Part shown: positions 28,698 through 39,404 of the stretch, in pieces
How positions within the stretch are numbered: position 1 is the first letter of the stretch
How the letters are laid out: each line of letters begins with the position of its first letter
Source of the DNA: Cynocephalus volans
Taxonomy: Eukaryota; Chordata; Mammalia; Dermoptera; Cynocephalidae
Length of the DNA: 64,000 bases
Reading direction: 5' to 3'
Assembly (NCBI RefSeq): GCF_027409185.1
Contig: NC_084464.1
Coordinates: forward strand, 45,359,095 to 45,423,094
The notes under the pieces: model-generated
Told to the model about the DNA's origin: nothing
The model's database searches: none
The model's input: only the letters and a program-made list of their open reading frames with translations
Program-made: the position numbers and the translations under genes

Positions 28698-31600
28698 CTG
28701 GGGAAAAAGTAAAGGTTTGCAGCTCAGTGGTATCAGCAGGTCTGTTTATGAAACCTCCTTCTAAACCCTGCCTGCAGGTCAGGGGGAGGAGGTGCATCCA
28801 GGGCAGGTTGGGGGCCTGGGACATGGGGGTTTTACAGGGCACCTGGAAGATCTCTGTAGCCTGGGGCAAGTCATTTAACCTTCCAGTTTCTCCATCTCTA
28901 CCAACACTCCCTCTCCGTCTCTCCCCTTTCCTCCTGAGGACCATGAGAAGTAATTAGTGGCTGTTGTCAGACAAGATCTAGCTTTGCACAAGTAACTTGG
29001 GCAGACCTTGAAATGGGCAAGGCCAGATGGGGCTCAGGACTTTAATTTACAGAAACGGAAGAAAAGAAAAAAACCCAAAAACTGCACCAGGGTTTCCTTC
29101 AGAGCAACCACCCAGCCAGTGATGTTTTGGGAGGGAATGAAAATATCTGGAATGGGAGAGGGCTGGGTGGGTTGCTGTTGATTTGTAGTGGCCCTCTGCC
29201 AGGGGGGTGTCTAGGAAAAGGACTGATCCTCAGGGCAGGGGCCTAGGGCCCCCTCCCTGGAGAATTGGGGCTCCGTGTCCACTGGCAGACATCAGAGCGC
29301 ACCCCCATTAGGCTCCCCTGGGAGATGGGGGTGTGCTGGAGGAGCAGATAGCTCCATGTTCTCAAGTGCAAGGCAGCAAACCAATTGCTGTCCTCAAGCC
29401 TTGCTCAGCTGAGCTCTTGGAATATTAACACCAGGGCGGGCGGGGGCCAGCCCCTCCCATACCATTTTGGGTACACAGCAGCACCTCGCTCAGCAGCCCT
29501 TCCAGGGCAGCCTGGTGCTTTTCCAGCTGCCTGGAGTTTATCCTCATTCCAATTTCCACAGGAGCAGTCAGCTGTGAAATAAGGCAGAGTTAACAAGAAG
29601 GGAGAGATGTGGAGAGGGCCATTAACCCCGGGTGCCCCACAGGTGGCAGGAGAGGCCCACGGGAGCCATGCCACCCTGCTCCGCCTGGCTCCACTTGTCC
29701 CCATCCCCTGACATCCCCCCTTCCCTACAATCCTAACTAGGAGGCTGGATCCTGCAAGTCACTGAGTCCTGCTGGGAGGATCCCCCTCTTGGAAGCTGGG
29801 ACAGGAGGGGTGGGGTCGGCAGGAAGCCCACTGTCTTCTCATATGGGGAAGGAACTCACCCCTTCCCCCCAATAATAATAATAATAGTTAACATCGAGGA
29901 GTCTTACCATGTACTGGGTGCCGTTCTAAGTGCTTTATGTATATTAAGCCTCGCAATAACCCTATGAGGTGGGAACTATTAGTATTCTTATTTTGCTGAT
30001 GAAGAAACTGAGGATGAAGGTGGAGTAATTTGCTTAAGGCCACACAGGTAGTAAGTAGCAGGAAGAAGACGTTACACCCCTGCGGCCTGGTTCCAGGGTC
30101 TGCGCGCATGACTATCGGGCACTGTGGGAACGCAAGTGAGGCCCTGTGGGAGCTGTCAAGAGGCAGCCAATGTGCTGACTGATCTCCTGTCGTCCCCCAG
30201 AGCTTCCTGGTTCAATGGCCTTGCTCCCTTCTCTCCGGAGAGTCCCCGTGGAGGAGTCCCAGTCCCGACTCCCCCACCTCCCACCTGGCTCCCTGGGTGT
30301 GGGGAACAGGCTGGGGCCTGCCCTCTAGACCCTCGGGGCTCAGGATGCCTGAAAGGCATCACTGTGGGGCTCTGGTTCGAGACTTGCCTATGCCATCCTC
30401 TTGCTGTGGTTATGCCTCTCTCTAGGCCTCACTCTGCCCCCTTTAAAATGAAGAGGCTGGACTGGATAATCCAGAAAGGGCATCCTAGCCCTGTATATCA
30501 TGGTTCTAGGGAGATGGAAAGGGGACACAAGGTGTCTTACCCCAAGTCTCCGCAAATAGGATGTTACTTTGGATGTATCGCATCTCATTAACCTGGGAGT
30601 TGGTGTCTCCAACTCTGCCTCAGGTGAATGTAGAGGGAACTTCTTAGCAAGTTCCTCCCTTGCCAGCTGCAGGGCTCACTCCTGGCTCCCTCCTCATGAA
30701 CTCAAGGAGATCAGAGTGGATGTGGGGAGGAAAGGAGCCCCACCCCGCTGAGCCCAGTGACAGTGCTGAGGTCACTCTCTGGGCCACCTACCTGACAGAG
30801 CATGGAAAGATCACCGGCCTGGGTGTCTTTGGCGAGGCCCTTGCTCTACTGGATGTCAGTCTCCTCACCTCACAGGCTCTTTTACATGGAAGTGCCCCAC
30901 ACTCAGGCCTGGAGCCTCTCCTCTTCTCCACCCACATCTGACCCCTCAGGGAGCTCAACCAGCCCTGGCTTCAAATGCCATCGAGTAGCTGATGACTCTA
31001 TCCCTAACCTCTTTCCTGAACTCCAGCCTGGTATTTCCACTTGCCTGTGCAACATCTTCACCTGGATGCCCAAGAGCATCTCACAGTTCACAGGTACAAT
31101 CTGACCGCCTGATCTTTATTCCACCAACTGCAGCCAGCCACAGTCTTCACTGTCTGTCAGTGACAAATCTGTCCTTCCAGCTGTTTCAGCCCCAAACCTT
31201 CAAGTTAGTCTTAACTTTTCTCTTTCTTCACATCCTCTATCCATTATTTCAGCAAATACAGTGGGCTTCCACCTCTGTTTTCTAAAATCCAACCACTTTG
31301 CCTTGTCTCCATTATGACCACTCCAAGCTGAGTCTCTCTCTCTCTCTCTCTCTCTCATACTACAGCAGACCCCTCAGTGCTCTCCTTAATTCTGTACAGC
31401 AGCTGGGGAGATCCCTTTAAAATGTAAATCAGATCATATCCCTCCTTTGTGCAAAAGCCCCCAAGGGCTCCCACCCCTGCAGAGTGAATGCAAAGTCCAA
31501 ACAATGACCTATGACATCCAGTCTGGCCTCATGCCTACCCTCTTCCTGGCTCCGTCTGCTCCAGCTTCTCTGCCTCCTCACTGTTCCTGAATGCGCCCTC

Positions 31601-33931
31601 CTGCCTCTGCCTCAGGGCCTTTGCGCTGGCTGTTTTTGCGGGGAATACTCTTACTCCAGGAATCCCTATGGTTCACTGCCCTGCTCTCTTCAGGTCTCTG
31701 CACTGATGCCATCTACTCATTTACTCCTGAACAAGACATCCAGGCAGCAAGCACCATGCTGATAGGCAGGGACAGACAGTAACAATGACACAAAGCAATT
31801 ATTATAGGCACTGCTGGATCCTAGGACATCCCATGGCTGGTTGTAGTTGGTGGGCCCTGCCTCCTTGCCAGGCTGGGGAACCATGCCCCACACTGATTTC
31901 TTGCCACTGTCCCCACAGTCTGCTCACCTTCATCATTTTGTTTTCTCCATCCTCGACGGGCTCTGCGGGGTCTACAGGACCCATCTCCTCAGACCTCTGC
32001 TGTACACTCAGGGATTTCTTTTGCCCTTTGTTCCGTTCCCTCTCCTAGGGGCAGAGCATAAAATTGCACAAAACTGCCCTCCTGCAATCTGCCCAGCCCT
32101 GCCCCTGTCTCCAGATCTGCCCAGGGTGCTACTGGCCTGAGCTCCCCACAGACTGAGAGAACCCTTCCTCTCAAGTGCCTGCTACATAGAGTCTCAAGAC
32201 ATTCAGGGTTTTAAGGATGACCCTTGGAGTCCCCCACCAACAGGTCAACTGGAAAAGGAATTGGCTCCTTTGTAGTTAAAACATCGCACCCAGATTGTTA
32301 CTGTTAATTAAGTTAAAAAGCTGAAAATAATGGCTGCCTTTCATGCATATTAAGTGGGAAAATGTATCTTTCTTAGCAGAAAGCCTATAAAAATGGTAGC
32401 AAGACAGCCTAGCCTGTGAGGGCACCATGGGGTGGCCCGGGAACTCAGAGTCCCTGGGAGGTGATTTATAAGAGGCAAGACAGGGGAATGAATTATGGAG
32501 GAAGGAGTTTGCTGCTTCTTCATAAACATCCTGGTGCCTGGCAATTACGAGGAGATAAACCACGGAGCAAATTAATGCAAAGTGTCCTTTGGTTGCCATT
32601 TTGCTAGCTTATGTTCTCCTGAGTTTGGCTGTCTCTGTTCAGCCCCCAATCTCACCTGGCATACTGCTTGCCAGGTCTCTGAGCACTGATACCAGATACA
32701 CCCATTCTTCTGGTTACTCTAATGACACTCTTGGGATTCTGTTGTTGGCCTGCACTGAGAGGCAGTGGTTCCAGAACAATGGCCATCTCCTTGGGAGATT
32801 GAGCCAGAGTGGAGGCCGAGGAGCTGGGTTCAGTCTCACCTCTGCAAAGGATCACATTCACTAGGAATGTGGAAACCTGGCCCACAGTGTGCAGGTACGG
32901 ACAGGCTGTGCCACAGGGCTCTGAGGCCTCCTGGGGAACTAATTCATACATTTGGCCCTGTGGGAGCCTCTGTCTCAGACAGGATGGGGCGTGAAAGTCC
33001 CATCTCTTCACTTCCTTGGGTTAAAGGGAACCCCTGAAGTCTACAGTAAAAGGTGCCAGGGAGGCCGAGCCAGCAGTCCAGTTTTCCTTAGGCCCCATTG
33101 CCTGACTTCCATCAGGCCTGCCTTGTTTTCTTCTGGGCTCTAAAGAGAAAGAGGCTTTTGCCACCACTAGGTAGAAGGCCACCTTCTTCCCCACCTCTGG
33201 GCACTGGCTCCCATCCATTCCTCACTCAGGTCTCAGGATTTTCGTCTTTTCCCTGATGGCTTCCAAAAAGCTCCAGCCCATGGCAATTTCTCCCTCCTCT
33301 GAACCCAAGCACTTACCATTGGCATCACTTAGGGAGCAATTTATCATGTCCTGCCTTGTGACATCTCTCTTTCGTCATCAATTGTTAGTTAATTTTTCAT
33401 ATGTGTGTGTCTTGGCTCCCTAGCCTGCTCCTTGAAGACAGGGGAGGTGCTTGGATTTCCTCGCGTGCTCTGGCCCATCACCCAGGGTAGCCCCTTGTGC
33501 TGCAGAGAAGCTCAGTAAATATTTATTGACTTGCTAATTGAAAATTTCCTCCAAAGGACAGGCAGGGGTGGGAGAAGATGTCACTCATGGGAACCACTGA
33601 CATCTCTGAGTGATGCCAGTGAAGGTGGCCAGAGCTACAGCTGGAGCTCGGGGCTGTTTCAGGTCCTGTGGCTTCATGCTCTCCTTGGCATCACTGGCAT
33701 AGGTAATTAACATGAGTTCACCAAAGGAACACTCCGCTTCAGAGAGACTAGCACCACTGCAGGGCTGTGACTAACCTCAGCCATGTTGGGAGGTGGGCAG
33801 CAGCGGCTTCCTACCTGCATCCTCTGGAGTTCACTGTAGGTGAAGATGGGGATGAAAGCTTCTGTCTGGGAGGCCAGCATGGCGGTTGCATGCACCACCA
33901 GCAGCGCAGCCACGGCCTTGCGGGACACCAT
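28687..33931 (-). CDS. MLN: MLN, promotilin (whole coding span, 4 coding exons)
   Basis: Precursor of motilin, the 22-residue duodenal hormone that drives fasting gut contractions through MLNR. Exons 33815-33931, 31928-32044, 29463-29571 and 28687-28697 join into 354 nt, encoding 117 residues plus stop; I recall human as 115. Signal peptide is residues 1-25. Mature motilin is 26-47 ([14 protein letters not shown] then ERERNKGQ). It is followed by a KK cleavage site at 48-49 and a C-terminal motilin-associated peptide. Against the human peptide I recall, it differs at three positions: V2I, G8S and K16R. The N-terminal aromatic core (F1, P3, I4, Y7) is kept. All junctions are GT-AG and no lesion was seen, unlike the loss known in mice and rats. 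Confidence 0.95.
29463..29571 (-). CDS. MLN: MLN coding exon (associated peptide)
   Basis: The acceptor is ttcacag and the donor gtatgg. It reads [20 protein letters not shown] then [16 protein letters not shown] plus one base. The frame stays open past the donor, but splicing after AATG joins a terminal exon that supplies AAK and stop, the ending I recall for pig and human promotilin. Confidence 0.9.
29865..30115 (-). repeat. MIR SINE with (AAT)n tract in MLN intron
   Basis: tactgggtgccgttctaagt, ataaccctatgaggtgggaa and aggccacacaggtagtaagt match nearly full-length MIR in reverse orientation. Confidence 0.8.
30905..31760 (+). mobile_element. L2 LINE fragment in MLN intron
   Basis: Contains the L2 marker strings cagatcatatccctcctttg, aagggctcccacccctgc, tgcctcagggcctttgcgct and ggtctctgcactgatgcc. 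A (TC)n run at 31333-31356 interrupts it. Confidence 0.7.
31333..31356 (+). repeat. (TC)n microsatellite, about 12 units
   Basis: Uninterrupted tc dinucleotides within the L2 in the MLN intron. Confidence 0.95.
31928..32044 (-). CDS. MLN: MLN coding exon (motilin 15-22, KK site, associated peptide)
   Basis: Exactly 39 codons, phase 0 at both ends, with acceptor ccctag and donor gtgagc. It reads [20 protein letters not shown] then [19 protein letters not shown]. The dibasic KK ends the hormone. Confidence 0.94.
33425..33545 (+). mobile_element. L2 LINE 3' remnant in MLN intron
   Basis: cctgctccttgaagacaggg and gctcagtaaatatttattga are typical of L2 3' ends. Confidence 0.6.
33815..33931 (-). 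CDS. MLN: MLN coding exon (signal peptide and motilin 1-14)
   Basis: Reads [20 protein letters not shown] then SQTEA (signal peptide) and [14 protein letters not shown]. The acceptor gtgcag at 33939-33944 leaves a 7-nt untranslated leader (33932-33938) before the ATG. The upstream in-frame ATG at 33952 is therefore intronic and was not used. The donor is gtagga. Confidence 0.95.
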
Positions 33932-34502
33932 CCTGGAGCTGCACAACAACAAGCAGCTCCTGTCACTAAGTTTAGGCCTCAGTGGCAGACTGCTACATTG
34001 GAGGTAGGAGCACTCAGCTCTGCTCCACGCCCCATGTGTAGATGTGTAATCCTGAGCAAGTGCTTGGCCTCTCTGGACTTGGGCCTGGGATCAGGGCTTT
34101 GCCAGATGAGCTCCGAGCACCCTCTCTGCCCTGAGCCGTGAGAGCTGACTAAGTTCCTAGGAAAGGCCACCTGGCCCCCTGCCGCACACTAGGGAAGAAT
34201 CATTCCATTTGTCGGCCCTTCTTGTTACAGGCAAGGTCTTCTAGGGTCAGCTGAGATCGTAAGGCAGGAGGGACCTCATCTTTCGGAGAAAGAGCTCCTA
34301 GATTATCAACAGAACTGTGCCCCAAGACCCAGGGAAGCCTCCCTGCTCCATGTGCTGATGAGAATGACAAAAGGGATGGACTCAGGCCCAGATGAGTGTG
34401 GCTCTACCTGGGAGCACCAGGCCAAGACCCCAGGTATATGGAAGAAAATGCTGAGACCCTCTGCCCATGTGGAGGAAGAGCCAGATGGTAAAATTCAGCA
34501 CG

Positions 34503-34536
34503 GAGCTGCATCCAAGAGCTGCATCCAAGAGCTGCA
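34503..34536 (+). repeat. 13-bp tandem repeat, 2.6 copies
   Basis: gagctgcatccaa occurs twice in tandem followed by a partial copy. In MLN intron 1. Confidence 0.85.
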
Positions 34537-36297
34537 AGTGGGGTCCCCACCCCACTGGGCTGAGCGCTGGCTCTGGAACAAGCCTCTCCCCAGCACTAGT
34601 GTGTCTAGCTGCCTGCTGGCCATAGCCAGAAACAACAGGGGGCTCCTCCCTGCAAGCCTGCCGATGCTCTGGAATGCCGTGAGTGCTGGCGGGGTGCCAG
34701 TGTGTGGGGGGGCCTCCTGCATCCTGGGAAGTGGATATGTCTGGAATGGCTGGCAGGAAGGCAGGCTACAGGAGGCTTTCAGAGCTCAGGTCCTGCCAGG
34801 GAGCAGGTGATGAGGTGACTGCAGAGGTACAGAGACTTGAGAAAGTTGGGTGGGCTTTGGGCAGGGTCAGGGAAATCCTGGGCAGGGGTGGTGCAACCTG
34901 GCTGGGTGTTAGCCTCTGTTGACTCATTCAGAGGCAGCTGGGCTGGAACCCTGGCTTTCCAAGGCCTGGTGTCTCTCCCAATATCCCACCCCATGTTGTC
35001 TCTGCCCACAAGTAGGTGCAAGAGGGCATTGCTAGGGGCAATCCTGCTGAACGCATCCTGGGTACTACCGGTCCTGTGCTGGGTGGACTGCTGAGTACAG
35101 GAGCCAGGCCACCGGAACAGGGAGGGGAGACCAGGGAAGCCTCTGCGGTAGTAGGGGTGGTGGTGATTGCAAGGTTTCAGATAAAGGGCTCCCGGCCTTG
35201 GACAGCCTGGATTTTGTGGGTGGTAGAGGGTCCTGCTCTGGGCCAGCCACCAAGCTTCTTTGCAGGTCTAAGCCCAGCTGTTCCCTTGGAGGGAAGCTTC
35301 CAGGGCTGTGCGCTTGCATCCCACCTCTCTGCCAGCACCTGTCTCCTCAGTCATCCGAAACCACCTCTACCAAGCAGGACACTCCTCTGCCTTCTTGCTA
35401 TTTCTGCTCTCTCTCCCTCCCCCCTTGCTACTTTTTCTGTCCATTTTGTTCACACTCCATGAGCAAGAATACCAGGGATCAGACAGCTAAAGCCTCCCCA
35501 TCCCAGCCGCATACAAATTCCCAGTAGGTTGGAAGGGCCACCGGCCCATTAATGATCACCTTTTGGGAAGCCAAGACCCTCTACAGAGCCCAAGGAGCAT
35601 GTGCTGAACAGAGGATGGGTGGCGTTGGTGCCTCCCCTCTCCTTCCCATCCTTTCCCTGAGGAGTCTCTGGGGTTTTGCTTTTCATCCCAGAGGAGACAG
35701 ATGTGTCACATTTATGGCATCCTATTTCCTTCACAGAGATGCTATGGATTCCTTTTCATTCTGGTATTTGCATTTAATTCATTCCATTAGAATCAATAAA
35801 AACTTTAAATTAAAAAAAACTGCAAAATCCAGTTGCTGCTCATTTTCTTGATCCAACTGGCAGTTGGCATGTCACCTGCTTTCTGGCAAGCTGGGAGTGG
35901 GAGAGAGCTTTTCATTGTAGGATGAGGCGCTGGATCCTTTTCCATCCTCAGGGATGGGGCTGCAGCCTTCACATGCAGCTCTGCAGGAGGGGGCCCATCT
36001 CCCTTCCCCCTCCCATAGTACTGCCTAGCCATGTGATTCCCCTCATGATCAGCTTCTTTATCTGAACTTTCCAGAGCAAAGCCACAAAGCCAAGTGGGGC
36101 CCTGTGTCCCTGCTAAGCCCTGGTTTGGGTTCTGAGCCCACTGTCGGTGTGCCAGACCCACCCCACACAGCTTCTGCTCCTCCAGGAGGTGCACCCGCCT
36201 GCTTCCTGCAGCCACCAGGCCTCAGCCCTGCTTCTGCCCAGTGAGTGCAGCTTTAGCCAGTTCCCTTGGGCTCAGTCTGAGGCCCAGCTAGGCATTT

Positions 36298-36464
36298 TTT
36301 TTTTTTTAAAGATGACTGGTAAGGGGATCTTAACCCTTGACTTGGTGTTGTCAGCACCACGCTCTCCCAAGTGAGCAAACTGGCCATCCCTATATAGGGA
36401 TCCGAACCCGTGACCTTAGTGTTATCAGCACCACACTCTCCCGAGTGATCCACAGGCCAGCCCT
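36298..36464 (-). mobile_element. Dimeric tRNA-like SINE in MLN intron 1
   Basis: Poly(T) on the plus strand, then two tRNA-like units read on the minus strand. It is flanked by a 14-bp target-site duplication, ccagctaggcattt, at 36284-36297 and 36465-36478. It sits about 150 bp downstream of the predicted first exon, in the sense orientation with MLN. Confidence 0.88.
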
Positions 36465-36617
36465 CCAGCTAGGCATTTAAAGGTGGCAGAGGGACACAGG
36501 AGCAGGTCAGTACACTCCAGGGAGGTGTGGACTGGGCTGGCTCTGCCCACACCTCTGTTTTGCTTCAGGGCTTATGCTGGCAGCGCCCCCCCCAAACTTT
36601 CTCCTACGGCAACTTAC

Positions 36618-36670
36618 GGCGTGAGCGTGGTCTAGGGGCCCGGAGGAGTCTCTCTCTGCTTGTCCTCTGG
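36618..36670 (-). other. MLN: Predicted MLN non-coding first exon
   Basis: A consensus donor (gcc|gtaagt, exon base 36618 last) lies about 50 nt downstream of the start predicted by a TATA-like box at 36694-36700. The sequence in between has no ATG. It is 2.7 kb upstream of the ATG exon, in line with the five-exon gene known in other mammals. The exon was inferred from signals, not from transcripts. Confidence 0.6.
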
Positions 36671-36693
36671 TGTCCAGCTGGTCTGATGGGCCC

Positions 36694-36700
36694 TTTTATC
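36694..36700 (-). promoter_or_regulatory. TATA-like box of MLN promoter
   Basis: Reads GATAAAAGGG on the minus strand, about 30 bp upstream of the inferred transcription start near 36670. Confidence 0.55.
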
Positions 36701-36726
36701 GCTCCCGTCCTCCCCTTGGAACCCAT

Positions 36727-36739
36727 TAACCTTTGGCCA
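36727..36739 (-). promoter_or_regulatory. HNF4-type DR1-like element upstream of MLN
   Basis: Minus strand reads TGGCCA-A-AGGTTA, two nuclear-receptor half sites one base apart (DR1). The overlapping GGTTAATGGGT resembles an HNF1 half site. It is about 60 bp upstream of the inferred start. HNF4 and HNF1 are gut-epithelial regulators, which suits motilin. Confidence 0.4.
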
Positions 36740-37394
36740 CACTTTTGGGGGCTCTGGGTGGGGGAGCCTGGATTCTCCAAGCTCGTGGAAACCTGCCATG
36801 CTGTGGGCTGCCAGGGCTTTCCTGGAAGGCCTCTTTTGTGAGTGACGGTCAGGGTTCTGTGGCAGCTGCCCCACCCAGATGGCCCTCTCCTGTCCACTTT
36901 AAACACAGCTGCTGCTCCCAAGTCATTTTAACGAAAGCCTTTTCTTTTTTGCTCCTTTAACAGATGATGTTGTTGAGCGTCTCCAGCTAACTCTAAGTGA
37001 TCAGATTCTCTGTCGGCTGTCAGAGCACTGTATTAGAAAGATAACTTCACTTCAGTCCCTCCCCTGAAGCCCCTCATGAAAGAAAGCACTCAGGAGTGTG
37101 TGACAGTGTTTCAACCGATTGATAATCCAGACCCAGGGCTGCTTAGGGCTGCATGCCGCAAGGGAGCAAGGGTGGCGTGAGGGTCTGTGCGTCTGTAACC
37201 TAAAGGGGAGACCCTACACCTATCTGGGAGACATTTTGTGGCAACTGTTTAATGCAAACAGTCTGTTTAACGATTCAGAGAGGGAGGAGGTGCATGTGAG
37301 CTGGAGTCCCACGGGCCTGCCGCTGCTGCTGGCTGCTGCCGTTCCGGGAACACAGTTCTACTCAGGGAATGCTTGACACGCACGTTCCAATCAA

Positions 37395-37480
37395 GCTCAG
37401 CAAGTCCATGAGGTTGGTGTGTTTATTTCCTCCATTTAACAGATAAGAAAACTGAGGCACACCTAAAGGACACGTCTGTG
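37395..37480 (-). repeat. MIR SINE fragment
   Basis: caagtccatgaggttggtgt and aacagataagaaaactgagg match MIR. Confidence 0.6.
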
Positions 37481-38453
37481 GCCCCCCTGCAAGGTCTCTT
37501 CATACAGGGTCAAGGCTGGACGTGGCCAAGTGCGGCAGAGGATGGGGATGGGGATGGGGCTCCTGGGATGCGGGTCACACGCAGGCACAGAGAATGGCAC
37601 AGAGGTCCCCTGTGTGTCTCAGGAGGTCCCCTGTGTGGGTTGGGAGTGACTCTGTTGGTCCCAAGTGTGGGAGCCCTTAGAAACCAAGCAGAAGGATTTA
37701 GATTTGATGTGGGGGACAGGGGGTCTTCATGAAACCTTGATGGGGATGATATGACAAAAGCGTCATACTGGAAGATCACTCAATGGCAGGTGCTGGCTTT
37801 GGCGCAGGGGAGACCAAGGCAGGGAACATTCTGGGTGTGAAATCCAGAGGGTCTGGGTAGACAGTGGACATTTCCCCAGGCAAACCACGTTGACTGGTAG
37901 TGCCTTCCAGAGAGGCTGCCCCACCCAGACATCCAGGTGGGGGTGCTTCTTGTCCGGGAACCCCTGCCTGTCTGCTGTGGCTTTTTCCCTTAGAAAGTGG
38001 CAAACATTTGCAGGGCTTCCAACCCAACACGGGTTACCTCTAAATTCCCTGCTCAGCCGGTCTGGATGGAAGCAGACGGTGCTCGGTGTCCTCGCTTGCT
38101 GGAGCAGGGTCTCTGTGTGCAGCGCTACCCTCACTTCCGAGGTTAGAACTCCAGCACGCTGGGCCTGCCACTGTTGTTACATGCGCACGTGTGTCTCAGA
38201 AGTCTTTGATCTCCGAGGAATTAGAGCTTGAGATGCCAGGGTTTGTAACTGAGTTGCTGTCCTTTAACTCTGGGCCTGAGTCTCAATGCCCCAGGTTCAA
38301 GAGGGGTTTTTAAGATGAGGACACAGAGCTTGGTGGGGGCAAAGTTGCTCAAGGGTTGTGAGGCAGCCGCCAGCTTCTAGGCTTGGGATGCTCCAGGGAG
38401 GTTCCATGATGCCGCTGTGGGCCCATTAGCACCTGCATCTCCAGCACCTGGAC

Positions 38454-38887
38454 CAGGGCAGGCAAAATAGAGTGCCTGGGCCAAATCCAGCCTGCCACCT
38501 ACTTTTATACAGCCCGTGAGCTAAGAATAGTTTTTATACTTTTTATTTATTTATTTATTTATTTTAAAGATGACCGGTAAGGGGATCTTCACCCTTGACT
38601 TGGTGTTGTCAGCACCACGCTCTCCCAAGTGAGCCACAGGCTGGCCCTATCCATTTTAATAATTAAAAACATCAAAGGAATAATATGTAGTGACATGTGA
38701 ATTTAATTTCCATGTCCATAAATAAAGTGCCATTGGAACACAGTCCCTGTCCGTCATTTATGTTTTGTCTGTGGCTGCTTTTGGGCTACAACGTCAGAAT
38801 TGAGTAGTTGTGATAGAGGTCTTACGGCCCACAAAGCTGAAAATATTTATTACCTGGCCCTTTATGGAAAATGTTTGTTGGCCCCTG
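38454..38887. mobile_element. Ancient hAT-like non-autonomous DNA transposon, interrupted by a SINE
   Basis: Starts cagggcaggcaaaa and ends ggcccctg, in line with CAG...CTG termini. The interior (aaataaagtgccattggaac, tggctgcttttgggctacaa) matches a common mammalian repeat I remember. The family name was not recalled with certainty. Confidence 0.7.
38545..38648 (-). mobile_element. Monomeric tRNA-like SINE inside a DNA transposon
   Basis: A single unit matching the right half of the dimers (gatgaccggtaaggggatct on the plus strand). Its A-tail appears on the plus strand as a (ttta)n tract. It interrupts the hAT-like element 38454-38887 and so is younger. Confidence 0.8.
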
Positions 38888-38894
38888 ATCTAAA

Positions 38895-39140
38895 CAGTGT
38901 CTGGAACATGTAATAAATAACAGCCAGACATTACACATATCAGCTCTTTGAAATTTCACTACAGCCCTGCAAGGTTGGTGTGATTATTATCCCATTTTAC
39001 ACGTGGGAAAACTGAGGTGAAAAACTGGCCTACTACAGTGGTGAAATGCAGCTTTTAAAATGGCTGGGCCAGGATTCAAACTCAGGGAGTTAGGCTTCAG
39101 AATCCAAAATTTTAACCACAGTGCTTTCCTGCCTCTCAGT
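38895..39140 (-). repeat. MIR SINE
   Basis: ggttggtgtgattattatcc, cattttacacgtgggaaaac and ttttaaccacagtgctttcc match MIR in reverse orientation. Confidence 0.75.
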
Positions 39141-39222
39141 GTTGAGTGAGCAGATGGATGGCTATAGCCAGGGGAAACACACGACAGCAGCCTGGTACAC
39201 ACTCTACAAACCTGCCACTCCC

Positions 39223-39404
39223 GGGCCGGACCCGTGGCTCACTCGGGAGAGTGCGGCGCTGTAGCGCCGAGGCCGCGGGTTCGGATCCTATATAAGGATG
39301 GCCGGTGCGCTCACTGGCTGAGCGTGGTGCGGACCACACCGAGCTGAGGGTTGCAATCCTCTTACCGGTCAAAAAAAAAAAAAAAAAAAAAACACCAAAA
39401 AAAC
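39223..39404 (+). mobile_element. Dimeric tRNA-like SINE with target-site duplication
   Basis: Begins gggccggacccgtggctcac, has the B-box ggttcggatcc, a second unit, and a tail of more than 20 A. The 12-bp duplication cctgccactccc lies at 39211-39222 and 39405-39416. The complete structure suggests a fairly recent insertion. Confidence 0.9.

Noticed and set aside
29415-29463. Extension of the MLN exon past its donor (open frame continuing beyond CTQN)
   Set aside because: The donor gtatgg and the conserved AAK-stop exon at 28687-28697 explain the C-terminus better.
31511-31762. Small open frames in the MLN intron region
   Set aside because: They fall in L2 sequence and have no coding signature.
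33932-33952. Upstream in-frame ATG giving a longer motilin signal peptide
   Set aside because: It lies upstream of the splice acceptor (exon begins at 33938), so it is intronic.
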